From: Pisaster brevispinus
Lineage: Eukaryota; Echinodermata; Asteroidea; Forcipulatida; Asteriidae
DNA: 64,000 nucleotides
NCBI GenBank assembly: GCA_023634235.1
Contig: JAMKCF010000001.1
Coordinates: 33,475,272 to 33,539,271 of the forward strand
Direction: 5' to 3'
Of this stretch, positions 22,387 to 33,100 are shown piece by piece. Each line of letters begins with the position of its first letter. Position 1 is the first letter of the stretch. The notes under the pieces were generated by a model. It did no database searches. It worked only from the letters and a program-made list of their open reading frames with translations, and was not told the origin of the DNA. The translations under genes were made by a program, and so were the position numbers.

Positions 22387-22536
22387 AAGGGTACTTGCAA
22401 GGAGTCAGAAACACCGAGGTAAAACTCCCACTCTTCCACGATAAGTGCTTTGGGTTCTTTTACGTTCACTACCTATCCCAGTACAAGGGACCGACAGCTT
22501 TACGTCCCATCCAAAGGACAAAGCAATTATGGTAAA
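22387..22536 (-). mobile_element. SINE family B, 3' part, split by an insertion
   Basis: Minus-strand reading gives 'ataattgctttgtcctttgg', 'atgggacgtaaagctg', 'aaaagaacccaaagcactta' and 'gtgtttctgactcc'. It continues the head at 22885-22995 once the inserted element 22537-22884 is skipped. The join falls inside 'tactttaccataattg', as in the uninterrupted copy at 60340-60360. Confidence 0.75.
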
Positions 22537-22884
22537 CAGGGCTCCAATTTGGGGGGAATTTCCACAAGACTGCAGGGCTTGTAGCTCAACATTTTTACTG
22601 GACCAGAATTTATTTCACAAGACTAGAATCAGAATGAACAAGCACTAACAGAAAACTCATTTGTCTTATGTGTACATGGTGTACTTCGATACTCAGCAGA
22701 ATTGAAATATGTTTATCAGACTCATAGCCAGCTATTTTTTAACAAAGATATTACACAATGAAGTAGCCTATTATACTCAATTGAGAAACACAAGACCGCT
22801 GTACTTGTCCAGTTATGAGTTTACTGGCCCGACGCTAAAATCACTGGCCTCCGGCCTGTGGTCCAGTGTTAATTTCGAGCCCTG
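22537..22884. mobile_element. hAT-like MITE nested in a SINE
   Basis: A 348-bp element with inverted ends CAGGGCTCCAATT (22537-22549) and AATTTCGAGCCCTG (22871-22884). It is flanked by 'ggtaaa' on the left and 'gtaaag' on the right, consistent with a short, partly decayed target duplication. It has no coding capacity. Its position exactly between the two halves of a SINE shows it moved in after the SINE inserted. Confidence 0.75.
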
Positions 22885-22995
22885 GTAAAGTATCTTGCTC
22901 AAGGACACATGCATCCTGACCAGCCAGGCTGGGATTCGAACCCACACTCTGTGAATTAAAGAACTTGAATATGGTGCACTACATCGCTCATCCAC
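22885..22995 (-). mobile_element. SINE family B, tRNA-like head, split by an insertion
   Basis: On the minus strand, 'gatgagcgatgtagtgcac' leads to an exact B box within GGGTTCGAATCCC (22931-22943 on the plus strand), then 'ttgagcaagatactttacc'. The rest of the body lies beyond the inserted MITE. Confidence 0.75.
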
Positions 22996-22999
22996 AAAC

Positions 23000-24020
23000 G
23001 CTTCACGATTTCCTTGTCACACTTTGTAATAATTACAGCGCATGACGAAATAAAAACAAAAAATTTGTTCAAACATGTCAGTCTACAAGTGTGTAATAAA
23101 GGGTACATCTGTCGCACTATACTGATAGCTTGTGAAGATAATTTTTATTACTAACGTTATCGCTGAGACAATAAAAAAAACCCAGTGTATTGTACAAAAG
23201 AAAAATGCAAGGTCAAATTTTACCACCATCGGGACCAACAATAGAGGTGTTTTTTCACGAGGGGAGGAATAAATCTGTTGCTATTGTCTGACACTTCAGA
23301 CGATTTTATGACTGTATTTTAGGGGGCATTTTATGGGACTGTAAAACGGTGATATTACCGGTCATTATGGGTGCTTGTAGGTCATTAGAAGCACCTGGGC
23401 TGACCAGAGTGACCGGTGCAATGTCCGGTATAAATGACTGACCGTAGGATGGTAATAGTAGCATGTGGGTTGCAATGTCATCTCACCTTCAAATAGTTTC
23501 CACAAATTCAAAACTTGTGAACAAAAGGGACGACTGGTTTTTAATTTTCTCTGAGATTCACGGAATTTTAAGTCATTTTGCCAGTAACACATATGTTATT
23601 AATAGACAGGAATGGTTCTTCTTCTTTCTTTTTTTCGTGAGGTCAACCAAGGCAGTTTTTCATTGATTATAGAGGGCACCTCTACGAAGAAAATGTAAAA
23701 TCATACATTCACATTTCATGGGGCACCAAGACAGTGACCAGGGGCATTGAGGCTGTTACCTCTGTTGCCTCTGTGAAGAATCAGGCATGAAAATAGCCTG
23801 TTTTGCATCACCTGTTTCGGATAAGTTCAACGAAGAAACATTGCTCAAATTGTACGTGAACAAATTACAGTGGCATTAAACAGAAGGCACACCACTTACA
23901 CGCAACGTCAGATCTATGGCACACAAACTAAGAATGTTAAATGTTTCGACGTAATGACATAACCATCAGTGTTAGTTTTAACCCAGATATTATATTTACT
24001 TATTATTTCATTCTTAGAGG
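23000..24020. other. No gene recognised
   Basis: Unassigned sequence with short frames, including 23365-23592 (-), that show no recognisable motif. Confidence 0.4.
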
Positions 24021-24021
24021 C

Positions 24022-24403
24022 AGGGTATACTTTTGGGAATTGTCAAAGACCAGTATCCTCACTTGGTGCATCCCAATGTATGCATCAAATAACAAACCTG
24101 TGAAAAATTTGGCTCAATTAGTCATTAAAGTTGCAAGAAAATAGTGAAAGAAAACACCCTTGTTGCACAGAATTGTGTGCTTTCAGATGCCTGAGAAAGG
24201 CTTCATGCCTGAAGCCTTTTTCAGATTCAAATTTTTTTTGGGGTAAAAAATTTCCTCTTTCTCTATCATGACATTACTTCAAAGGGGGTCGTTTCTAACA
24301 ATGTTTTATAATGTCAACAGCTCTCCAGTGCTCTTTACAAAGTAAGATTTTATGGTTATTAATTACCAACGGTAAAACAAAGTAATTACTAAAAGTGTAC
24401 CCT
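24022..24403 (+). mobile_element. MITE family 1, reference full-length copy
   Basis: A 382-bp element. Its inverted termini are AGGGTATACTTTTGG (24022-24036) and the complement of AGGGTACACTTTTAG at 24389-24403, with two mismatches. The centre holds the palindrome 'aaaggcttcatgcctgaagc'. It is non-coding and the best copy in the window for defining the family. Confidence 0.85.
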
Positions 24404-24408
24404 CCTTT

Positions 24409-24515
24409 AATGGCCTTAGTTTCGACCCTAGCAGAGTCTTTCTAAAAGGCTTTTTCTCTTTCAGCCTTCAAGAAAGACTCGCCAACGTCAGGCCATTAAC
24501 TATTTTCTACAAAAA
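24409..24515. repeat. 'GGGTCGAAAYGTCAGGCC' repeat, inverted pair
   Basis: A reverse copy ('gtttcgaccctagcagagtc' with 'tttct') is followed, after 'ctttttctctttc', by a forward copy ('agaaagactc', 'aacgtcaggccattaac'). The outer arms 'taatggcc' and 'ggccatta' pair. The forward copy lacks 'tgctagggtcga', a small deletion. Confidence 0.65.
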
Positions 24516-24689
24516 TACCACAGGTCCTTTTGGTTGGTAAGCAGTTTGCAACAGTTAATCTTATTTTAACATATTATGAAAATGGATTTCCAAACTACAG
24601 CAGATAAAATTGCACGAAAGCAAAACAAATAATTTCACAAAATCCATGAGGCAATTGATGATTAAGCTATAATTGATCGGCTCTTCCCT

Positions 24690-24925
24690 TACCCCTGTCA
24701 GTTGAAACATCCCAGAACCAGTCAGAATTCAGTCCAACTAGTCAGACTGTCTAATTGATTGATCTACCACTGCATGTAAATCACTAAATGTTCATTGCTT
24801 CAAACTGCAAGTAAAACAGCGTTGATTGCGAACCTTTAAAATATGGACCAGTTAAAAAGATGCCGGACTAGTGAGACGACAAGCTAGTCGCTGAAAAAGC
24901 TTAGGGCAAACCCTGTGTTCCTCAC
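24690..24925 (-). repeat. Dispersed repeat 'tttttcagygactagc', copy 2
   Basis: Minus-strand match to 21272-21410: 'gctttttcagcgactagctt', 'gtctcactagtcc' and 'aactggtccatatttta'. At its edge (24921-24929) a minus-strand 'ctttgtag' abuts GTGAGG, a weaker back-to-back splice-site look-alike. Confidence 0.5.
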
Positions 24926-25009
24926 CTACAAAGATGGCAGAAAACCGCAGCAGCCCTAGTAGTAATTGTTAATACGCCTACCTAGCTATAACATCAGAAC
25001 AACCCACCT

Positions 25010-25045
25010 CCTCAGCCCCCAAACATCCCCCTCCCCCTCTCCCCA
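25010..25045 (-). repeat. C-rich run, G-quadruplex potential on minus strand
   Basis: Four or more C runs ('ccccc', 'ccccct', 'cccc') separated by short spacers, so the minus strand could form a G-quadruplex. Confidence 0.6.
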
Positions 25046-25317
25046 GGACCGACAGGAAAACAATAAAACCCTAATGGGTTGAGTTGATCCAAAGCGCATG
25101 TCATTTTTCTCCAGCAGTTAAATGTCAAAGAAAATCCCCCCTCCTTCGGTATCAGACATTTTCAGACAGCAGGGACAGATCCGGTACCGTTTCTAACCTC
25201 ACCGTGATATATGATCAATTCTCAACATGAAAACCATTAATGTCGTCATTGAAAGCTAATTTCCTCCCTGTCATAGGCACCGATCATACCACGACGCTAT
25301 CACACAAGAAAAACGTG

Positions 25318-25588
25318 TTTCTGGTGTTACGTGCTTCATTAGAAATCTATGCGCCGCTTTGGTTTTTCACTCTCTCTTTTTTTTCTTCTTAAAAAGGAGA
25401 TCCACTCATCAGTGATATTGAGCCTTGGCTTTTGAGAAATGATTTGATTTAGTTTCTGGTGATACGAGCTCCGTTAGAAAGCTTTGTGCTACTTTGGTCC
25501 CCCCCCCCTCCTTTTTGTGGTCAAGGAGATCCACTCAGCAGTAATATTGAGCCTTGGCTTTTGGAAAAATGATTTGATTCAGTTGCAG
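25318..25588 (+). repeat. 135-bp tandem duplication, two diverged copies
   Basis: Copy 1 (25318-25452) and copy 2 (25453-25588) share 'tttctggtgttacgtgcttc' or its variant, 'ttagaaa', 'aaggagatccactca', 'attgagccttggcttttg' and 'aaatgatttgatt'. Divergence is moderate, with a T-rich filler replaced by a C-rich one in copy 2. Confidence 0.85.
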
Positions 25589-25589
25589 G

Positions 25590-26640
25590 AGAAAGGTGTG
25601 TTTAAAGTTTCAGACAAAATGCATCAGTAAAACTCAAACGCTAAAATTGCATCTAGATCATTTTGAATTTTATTGAGTAATTGTAAAAAGATGTCACTTG
25701 AAAACTTGTTATTAAAAAAAAAAAATGTTTTTGGTTGTCTCAAAACATCCTGCAAGTCCAAGGAACACATGCCATCTTGAAACCAAGTAACTTTCATCAC
25801 AAAAAGGGAATTCTACTCTAATTCAAAGGAGACAGGTTTTTTATTATTTTTTTATATAAAGTTGATGACACAAAACATGAACACAGTCTACGACTATTTT
25901 GTCAACTCCACCAATCCTGTATAATACTTTTAACGTATAAAGGAAACAAAATCACGCTCTACTTTAACGAGCCCACATATTCTAACACACACAAGACAAC
26001 TTCAGCTGTACTTAACGAGTGTGCACAGAAAAAGAAAGAGAAGTCTGGGCACCATTTTGAAGATCAGATAAAATATCTCTTCACCTGCCAGAGGTTAATT
26101 TCAATCCCAACTGTCCCATTCTTGTTAAATTAACGACTTCCGATCCTATACCTACAAAGCTTCATGTTTGATAATGTCTGGCGACTATAACACGATCCTG
26201 ACAGATAACATATCTGGGAAATCTTGTTCTTGTCATTTTTTAAGATGTCATGGTTGGAGATGTGATTCATTACAGGACAGCGTCAGGTGTGAAGAAACTG
26301 TACAGAGCTAGATTACAGATCAGTCTTACAACATTGTTTCGATATGTCAGGAGATTATTAGTTTGAGAAATTATTTTTCTATAAAAGATTTTATCTTTTT
26401 CTTTTTTTCTCAATAATAAATTCAGAATTATTTATTCAACATACAGAAAATGATGTTGATTAACAGTAACCGTGTTTTTTTGTTTAAAGCAAAATTAATT
26501 AAAGTTTATCTAGTCAGTCTCTCTTGTGGATGATATAAAAAGAAACAGACTACCAGGCCAAACAAAACAAAGCAGAGAAAAACGAAAAAAAATCAGTAAT
26601 CATATGCATGAATTTATATTATAAAACTGATAGGGGAGAT
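25590..26640. other. No gene recognised
   Basis: AT-rich sequence with A and T runs near 25710 and 26395. No matched repeat or coding segment. Confidence 0.4.
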
Positions 26641-26686
26641 GGCCTTAGCTTTCGATCCAAACCGGACCTTCGTCAGAGGCATTAAC
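26641..26686 (-). repeat. Retroelement-like 3' phrase
   Basis: The minus strand reads 'gcctctgacgaaggtccggt' then 'ttggatcgaaagctaaggcc'. The 'gacgaagg...cgaaagct' pattern resembles short conserved phrases near the 3' ends of Penelope-like elements in invertebrates, from memory. It occurs alone with no open frame beside it. Confidence 0.35.
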
Positions 26687-26820
26687 AAGCACAAACAAAA
26701 ACATATCCATTTATAGCAGAAAAGAGGAGCAAAGAATTATTGGAAGGGAAGGCATCCAGAAAAAAGCGGGAACATTATAGCCAATCAAAGTTATTAATTT
26801 ACAAACAAAGCGAGACTCCT

Positions 26821-26873
26821 GATCAAATTTCATTCTCGTCAGAGAATCCTGATCAAATTTCATTCTCGTCAGA
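26821..26873 (+). repeat. 30-bp tandem duplication
   Basis: 'gatcaaatttcattctcgtc' followed by 'agagaatcct' is repeated at once at 26851, identical over 23 bases. Confidence 0.9.
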
Positions 26874-27054
26874 TTTTCAACTAAAAGATTTTAGAAGATC
26901 AACCAACGACTGATAAATTATTCTATAAATAAGCAGCAAATTTTCCTGGGTGGTTTCTACAGCCTCCAAAACAATGTGTCTCATGAACGACCACACGCAA
27001 CAGAGAGACAGGTGTGCGTTTGTAAACCGGAACCCTGACTCCACTCATAGACCT

Positions 27055-27200
27055 TTATCACATCACGTTCCCTATCTGTATGACCAATAATGAATAACGA
27101 ACCTCGTTGTACCATAAAGGGAGCTGACTATTCTGACCTCCCAGCCTCAATTTGGTTACACTGCTATGAATAAGGAAACAGAAGATGGCTGCATTAGTCT
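27055..27200 (+). repeat. Dispersed repeat ending in 'agatggc', copy 2
   Basis: 'accaataatgaataacgaac', 'gggagctgactattctgac', 'ctcccagcctcaatttggtt' and 'agaagatggctgca' parallel 1437-1575. Confidence 0.45.
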
Positions 27201-27429
27201 ACTTCATGGGCTGTTTTCTTTACTCGACTCAAGAAGAATTTTAGGAAAACATTTCCTTGTTTGTTTATCTGTTAGTCACTCCACTCATAAGCCATACACA
27301 TCTCAATTAGACAAACTCATTGAGAAGTAGAGAGGACAGCTGGGGGAACCGAGTTCTGCAGTTGTTTTCTTTCGTCAACTCTCCCGAGTTCTTGGTAAAT
27401 CTCTTGGGAAACTCTGAGCGTTTAAACCA

Positions 27430-27745
27430 CAAGGGATACTGAGTGGGTAATTTTTCAAATAATTTGGGGTTGATCAAAGACAAATTGACTAGAGTGGGAA
27501 TTTAAAAACCTGCAACCTCCGGATTAACGTGATGGTGCTCTACCAACTGAGCTCTCTAGCCCTAGCATGTTGGTGGTCTCCCTATTTTGTCAATCCCTTC
27601 GTTCAGGGGTGCCAGTCAGAAGCCATACAACCGTTAGCTGCTTTGTAGCCAGGGATTACACCTAAGTTTACGATACAACCTGGGAAGCGGCAGCCGAGGG
27701 ATCTTATTTCAAATATCAAGTACTAAACAAGATTATGGGAAACTG
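27430..27745 (-). mobile_element. SINE family A with internal tRNA-like unit, reverse orientation
   Basis: The minus strand carries 'gagctcagttggtagagc' (A-box region) and a decayed B box, 'ggttgcaggttttt', embedded in about 300 bp also present at 44104-44415. The left arm shares 'tttagtacttgatatttgaa', 'cttcccaggttgtatc', 'taatccctggct' and 'ttgacaaaatagggaga'. The tRNA unit therefore sits in the second half rather than at the 5' end, which is unusual for a SINE. Both ends carry an 'acycagtcag'-type word. Confidence 0.7.
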
Positions 27746-27749
27746 ACTG

Positions 27750-28756
27750 AGTAAAGTTTCAAAAATTGACTATTCTGGTTTTCATTCTTCCAGATTTGTT
27801 GGTGACTCATGATCTTTAGGCATCGCTCATTCACGAGAAGGAAATAAATCAAAGCAAGAAAGGAAAACTCATCAAGGGATTGCGTCAACCAGAAACGAAA
27901 CCAGCTTTTGTTGTGGGGAATCAACAAGGGTGTTTCTGTTTACCAAACATTCTTTTGTGCTTCTGTGACAACGATGACGATCTGAAAGTTACTTCTGAAG
28001 ACGATGGCCCTGGGATGTGCAGAGTTTCTATACCCATTGTCAAAGCTTAGCGCATTAGCAACAAAAGAGGGAACCATTTTCTATCCTTTATCCGCCAAAT
28101 ACTTTAATTCTATTATTGTGGTGATTTTATGCTTGGTTAGGAACGCTGATGGGGTCCCAGAAAAGGAAGGAAGAAAAAAAAACGGCTGGTAATTGTCATC
28201 AGGAAAAGTCAATCACATCTGAAGCGATTTATCTCTTTCTGGCTGAATTGGATGAAAGTACTTTCGGTAGAATAACTGGTTTGAACGAGAAAGGGTGATA
28301 ATTCTGACGCAAGAGATTAAGAATGTTTCCTTGAATTTACTTTTCTTTCAGTTTGGTAATTTGGGATGAGTAAGGATGGACAGTGACCCTTTTTTCAGAC
28401 TGGGGTCTTTGACTTGAAAATAAAATCTTGTTGATGAAAATATAAAAATAAAAAGTGTAAGTAAGACCTGCTTGTTTTGATGGGTCACGATCTTTCCATT
28501 ATAAACACGAAGAAGTCATGAATATACATTTATGTAAATAGACTTGTGTTTTATGAATATAGATTAACCTCTGAATATTCATGATAGTGATAATAGTGCA
28601 GGTAGTTTACATTTGTTTTGTGTCGTGGCAATGTGATGAGAACTTTAAGTTTAATTGACCGGATAAGAAGATTTCAATTTCACGTTTTAAGGTTTTCTTT
28701 TTAAATGTTATCTGTTTGTCCAGGCTTTGTAATTTGACCAGTCCGTGATGATGACA
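27750..28756. other. No gene recognised
   Basis: Short frames only. The stretch 28495-28610 is AT-rich with POU- and homeobox-like words ('atgaatat', 'tgaatattca') but I cannot call a site. Confidence 0.4.
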
Positions 28757-28759
28757 TTA

Positions 28760-28850
28760 GGGCCCAATTTCATGGCATTGCTTGCCGTAAAATCCTCTGT
28801 TTTTGGTGCCAGATAAGTACAGAATTCTGCAGTAAACAGTGCCCATGAAA
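28760..28850. mobile_element. MITE family 2, fragment
   Basis: Begins with a clean terminus, 'gggcccaatttcatggcatt', then diverges quickly; the right terminus is not found. Confidence 0.5.
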
Positions 28851-28859
28851 AAGGGTCAA

Positions 28860-29750
28860 AAGTTCTCTTTTTTTTCCCCCTTTAAAAAAAAAAAGGAACT
28901 TGCGTCTGAGTTGACTGACAACCACTTTCTATATGATGACATTGAAATTTAAGTACAAGTTTGCTTTTTAAATGGTTTGTCACTTTATCAGTTGCCATTG
29001 TTGAATAACCGTTTGATAAATGATCGCCGCAAACAATGCTGTTTTGGGTCGGGAAATAAATCTTCAGCAATTGAGGAGCTCAGAAAATGAAGGTCTTTAT
29101 TTGTGTATTCGTTTCATCAAATTGCTGGGAACGTGACTTTTGTTTTGCTCTCAGTGTTGTTTATTCACGGTGGCCGTGTTTTGGATAAGGTAGAGCCCTT
29201 GGACCTTCAGAGGAACGAATCCAATTTAAAATGTCTGGATCTCTGCAGAATTCTTTTCTCTTTGGGATTTCGGATGAAAAGTGTTGCTTCAGTGGCCTGA
29301 AGAATTATTAGACGTGATGAATAGGCCGTTTATTTCTTCAAATGGAACGGTTCTCGCTTAGGACTGAGCGTAAAGATTGGTCTTTCTGACGGATTCCAGC
29401 TCATTTTTTCCCCCTTATACTACTGCCTTTTTTGTTGCTGCATCCGATATTCCCGAGGCATTCAAAGTCCAGTTTTGATTGAATTTGATACGTACAATAC
29501 ATGTCCAAACAAAGCCACTGTTGGGTTTTGATTAAAATAGAGAAGCATTGAGAGTGAAATTGTTAAGCGTAATTGTGTGTTTTTCAGCGTTATTGTTTAG
29601 ATTTATTTAGTTAGGAGTCCAGAATCAATCAGGTTTTATTTACACCAGCTATTCTTACAAAAGTCTCTAATAAACTACCTTGTTGTTATATAATGCAGCC
29701 TGTTTTCGTTTCAAATATTATTTTTTCATCACCAGTTCCTCCTCATTTTC
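28860..29750. other. No gene recognised
   Basis: T and A runs near 28867-28895. The rest is unassigned. Confidence 0.4.
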
Positions 29751-29756
29751 CTTCAG

Positions 29757-29906
29757 AGCGTCTCTAGCAGCAAAAACAATCTCTGAGACGAGAACTGAAG
29801 AGGCTTTTAATTGTCATCATCTCAACTTGATGTTTTCCAAACGAGACACATGTTTCTCATTCTCAAGACGCCACCCAAAGCGATTAAAGGATTGTGCACA
29901 ACATTG
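29757..29906 (+). CDS. Candidate internal exon, product unknown
   Basis: A 150-bp segment preceded by a strong acceptor ('ctcctcattttccttcag', pyrimidine-rich and ending at 29756) and followed by the donor ATTG|GTAAGAG. One frame is open across the whole segment. It encodes about 49 residues with an SRRHPKRLKD stretch and several cysteines, but no domain I recognise. Codon texture is not decisive, so it could equally be an exon of a noncoding transcript or a pair of chance sites. No partner exon was identified nearby; the 57-bp candidate at 35964-36020 is on the same strand about 6 kb downstream. Confidence 0.22.
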
Positions 29907-29909
29907 GTA

Positions 29910-30915
29910 AGAGTGCACATATAAATGTTTGACAGATTTACATGGTATAAACACACATGAGGACATTTCCTCCCACATAAAACTGACAATTTCATCACCA
30001 TCTTCTCTACACATCTTCAGGACAAGGGGTTACAGAGCTAGATCCCTTGGTTTTACCAGAAAGGTTTAACAAATAAAATAAAAACATGAACCATGAAATC
30101 CTTGCATAACATCAGTACAGCAATTTTTCGCCCTCACACGCAGTAACCTTTCAATGACTAAACGTCCTCACTGTTTAATACGAGGGTCGCTTGACAATAG
30201 CCCTGTAAGACTCGGTTATAAATATCGCCGTCATGGCGGCAGCTTCCATGGTCCAAACCTCTCACAATCGACATTCTGAGTGAGGATGAAATAGGTCGGG
30301 GTTCCAACAATGGAGGAATTGTAATTCATCGTTGGTAGGAATTAGATGCGGGGGGAGTTCACAGAGAAGACAAGAATGAGAGAGTAGAAAGGTTTATTTT
30401 TTTTTTAAATGACAAGAGTCTTCCGACTCGGTAATTTTGCAAAGAGGTTTTGTTGGTAAAAATGCAAGGTTCTGGCGGATGAAAACAACAAACTCTTTTA
30501 ATTATGGGCCTCCTTCTTGCGGTGTCGTTTGATCTAAACCAAACATTGATCTTCACCTTCATAACTTCGCAAAAAATGTCAATTCGACAACCTCTTTTCT
30601 TGTAAGAAAACAATCAGTAAAATGTTATTTGATTTGTTTGATTATGAAAGAGTTCTCCCAAGATGCTTTTATTGAGAGATTGTGCGGATGTTGTATTTAG
30701 TAATTATATTAGTTTAGAAAATTGTATGGAACATATTTGTTCAGCTTTTACTGATGTCTTAAAGTTTTGTTCAAACCTTTTTAGACTGTGGTAGATGTGC
30801 ATATTTACCAAACTTTCAGTTCAAATTTGATTCTGTTTAGTTTATGAAATAAGAGAAAATAAAATTAGCTGGCTGCAAATTGCTTACCAACCACAATGAC
30901 CTATGGTATAAAAAA
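29910..30915. other. No gene recognised
   Basis: Unassigned AT-rich sequence with short frames. Confidence 0.4.
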
Positions 30916-30918
30916 AAT

Positions 30919-30970
30919 AGTTACTGGCCTATAAAGACTCTGCTAGGGTCGAAACGTCAGGCCAGTAACT
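30919..30970 (+). repeat. 'GGGTCGAAACGTCAGGCC' repeat bounded by 12-bp inverted arms
   Basis: AGTTACTGGCCT (30919-30930) and AGGCCAGTAACT (30959-30970) are perfect inverted arms around 'gactctgctagggtcgaaac'. The intact hairpin suggests that this element, also seen at 2212-2260 and 24409-24515, is a short self-complementary unit. Confidence 0.75.
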
Positions 30971-31026
30971 TTTTTTTTTTTTTTAAAGAGAACACGTAAA
31001 AAAAATAGTTAAAGCAAATAAAATTC

Positions 31027-31114
31027 ACTCACCTGATTATTAGAAGATGCAGAGTGAAGAAAATGGAGACAAACATGAAAAGAAAGAGAAATGGAAAAAT
31101 AGACCAAAGGTTAG
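31027..31114 (-). promoter_or_regulatory. Ratchet-like splice motif 2
   Basis: The minus strand has CTAAC, then about 75 pyrimidine-rich bases including 'cttttcatgtttgtctcc' and 'ttttcttcactctgcatc', then CAG directly abutting GTGAGT. Of the three related segments this has the best match to a recursive splice site (pyrimidines, CAG, GTRAGT). Function is inferred from architecture only. Confidence 0.42.
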
Positions 31115-31213
31115 CTTCCTAATTTAGTATCAGAACACGCCTGACTAATTAGCATAATCCATGCGCATATTCATATATGCTAAAGCCTTTCTCTTGACCT
31201 CGGACCAATCAAG

Positions 31214-31230
31214 TTAGGTCACTGACCTAA
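31214..31230. promoter_or_regulatory. Perfect 17-bp palindrome, nuclear-receptor IR1 element
   Basis: TTAGGTCACTGACCTAA is a perfect inverted repeat of AGGTCA with one central base, extended by TTA/TAA flanks. IR1 sites of this form are bound by ecdysone-receptor/FXR-type heterodimers and some other nuclear receptors. Occupancy here is unknown. Confidence 0.5.
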
Positions 31231-31239
31231 GACAATGCC

Positions 31240-32880
31240 GTCATATTTCAAGTATGTATACATGTCATTTATAATTCTGATGGAGACTCGGAATCAAAAA
31301 TCCCCGCAGGGCGAACCACGTTTTTGCTTGTCACTCCGTCAAACCATTTCTCTTTTTCATGTCAACTTTTTTTTTTCCTTCTTTTTCTCGGATTGTCGTT
31401 AATAACATCATAGCGTTCTTGACACTATGTCAGGTTGAGAAATCAAAAAAGATAAATCGATTTGAAAATGAAATCTAAGACAGAGGGATATGTGACGGAT
31501 AAATGTTCTCTAGGCGACAGCTCAAATGCATTTAAACTACAGGGTTACGAATACTTAATGGGTAAGGCATACCTCCCAGAAATTAATATATCTTGTGAAT
31601 TTGTCCGTCACATCGAGTCGTGAATACCTCGGACTTACTCAACGAGAGTTTTTGAGGCTGGATTTTATGCAAATATGTTAGTAATAGACGGTAATATTTT
31701 CATGCACATCTCAAGGGCCGTAAGACAATGCTTCATCAAAAACAAAGAAGGAAAACAAAAACGGATTTGTTTAAAGGTTTCTTGTATTTCAATTCCCGAG
31801 TAAAAGTATCCCTTGCAACTTGGCTATTAATATTTTCATGTTTGCTCTTGAGGGGGTGTAAAACAATGCCCCGTTAAAAATCATGTCAGCAAAACAGTAA
31901 CTTTCGACGAGTTTCTTCTGTTTCATTTGCCAAAGAATAAATAGAGGTATGAATTACCAACTTTTTATGTTTGCAACTTTAAAAGTCAGCAATATTTGCA
32001 TTTCTCAAGGTGAGTATATTTAAAAAAATGCGGCATCAAAATAACTTAAAGCCTTTTTATTTTATTTTACAAGTACAAGAAAAGGAAATGGACGTGTGAA
32101 TCACCATCGCATTAATTGAATCTTCTGAACCTTTGCTGGAGCATGGATAAAAGCCACTCAATTTCCGTCAGTACAACATTTTTTTTTTTCTTCAAATGGA
32201 GAAATTACTTCATGCCACTGGAGGTGGGAGTTAAGATCATTCGTTATCAAAGTTTGACTCTGGTCGATGTTCAGCGACAGACCAGTGTCTGAACGGAACT
32301 ATCCGAGAAAAGAAAAAAGAAAAACACCTCCCATTAAACTACACTTCCTGGACATCGTAATGCAAGACAAACTACGACTGTAATGAACTAACGTGTACCA
32401 CCCACAGCAGACACTGATCATTTCCTTCTACGTTCGACCACTAACAAGCTACACGTCTACATTCAAAGACACAGACAGGTGAATTCAAAGATAAACCTCC
32501 ATACCCAATCTACCCCCTGGCGCTTATGGCTAACAAATGAACCCAAATCAACCCAACCCCAACGACGACGACAATGTGGAACATTTAAAAAAAAAAAAAA
32601 AACGCCCAAATAAAAAGCTCATTTTTAATTTCCAGTGACTGTACCATTGGTCGGCGTTGTTTCAGGGCGATGACCTCTTGTTCTTACGGGGGGGAATCCT
32701 TCAGGGTTTGGACAGCACTTAAAGAAACGGGGACTCTACAGTTATCTGGTTCGTATCGCTGGCATCCAAGTAGAGCGATTAGCATTCAGTGATAAGGAGT
32801 GGAGAGCAAGCTGGCGTTGGTATCAGTGAGATGAGCCTATGTGATTCAAACTGGGACAGCAATATTCACATCAATGAGTC
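31240..32880. other. No gene recognised
   Basis: Unique-looking sequence. A T run at 32179-32190 and an A run at 32586-32602 are present. A plus-strand 'tttctcaag' abutting GTGAGT at 32009 is a possible isolated donor. Confidence 0.4.
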
Positions 32881-32884
32881 ACAA

Positions 32885-33100
32885 CTTTAAAGGGGCTGCA
32901 CCCTTAATGCATTAGAATTGTGTGTTTTCAGGTACCTGAGAAAGACTTCATGCTTGATGCCTTTCTACGATTCAATTTTTTTGAGTGAAAAAATCTTGGA
33001 AACTACGTTACTATAATTTCAACAGCTCACCAGTGCTCCTTACTAAGAAAGTTTTTATGGTCATTTATGATACTACCCAGCAGTGTACTCTTACCATAAA
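32885..33100 (+). mobile_element. MITE family 1, right half, forward orientation
   Basis: 'agaattgtgtgttttcag', 'cctgagaaagacttcatgc', 'aacagctcaccagtgctcc' and 'aagtttttatggtca' match the reference copy. The left terminus is missing. Confidence 0.6.

Noticed and set aside
24921..24929. Fourth ratchet-like splice site
   Set aside because: 'ttgtag' abuts GTGAGG on the minus strand, but the sequence is unrelated to the other three and lies at the edge of a dispersed repeat.
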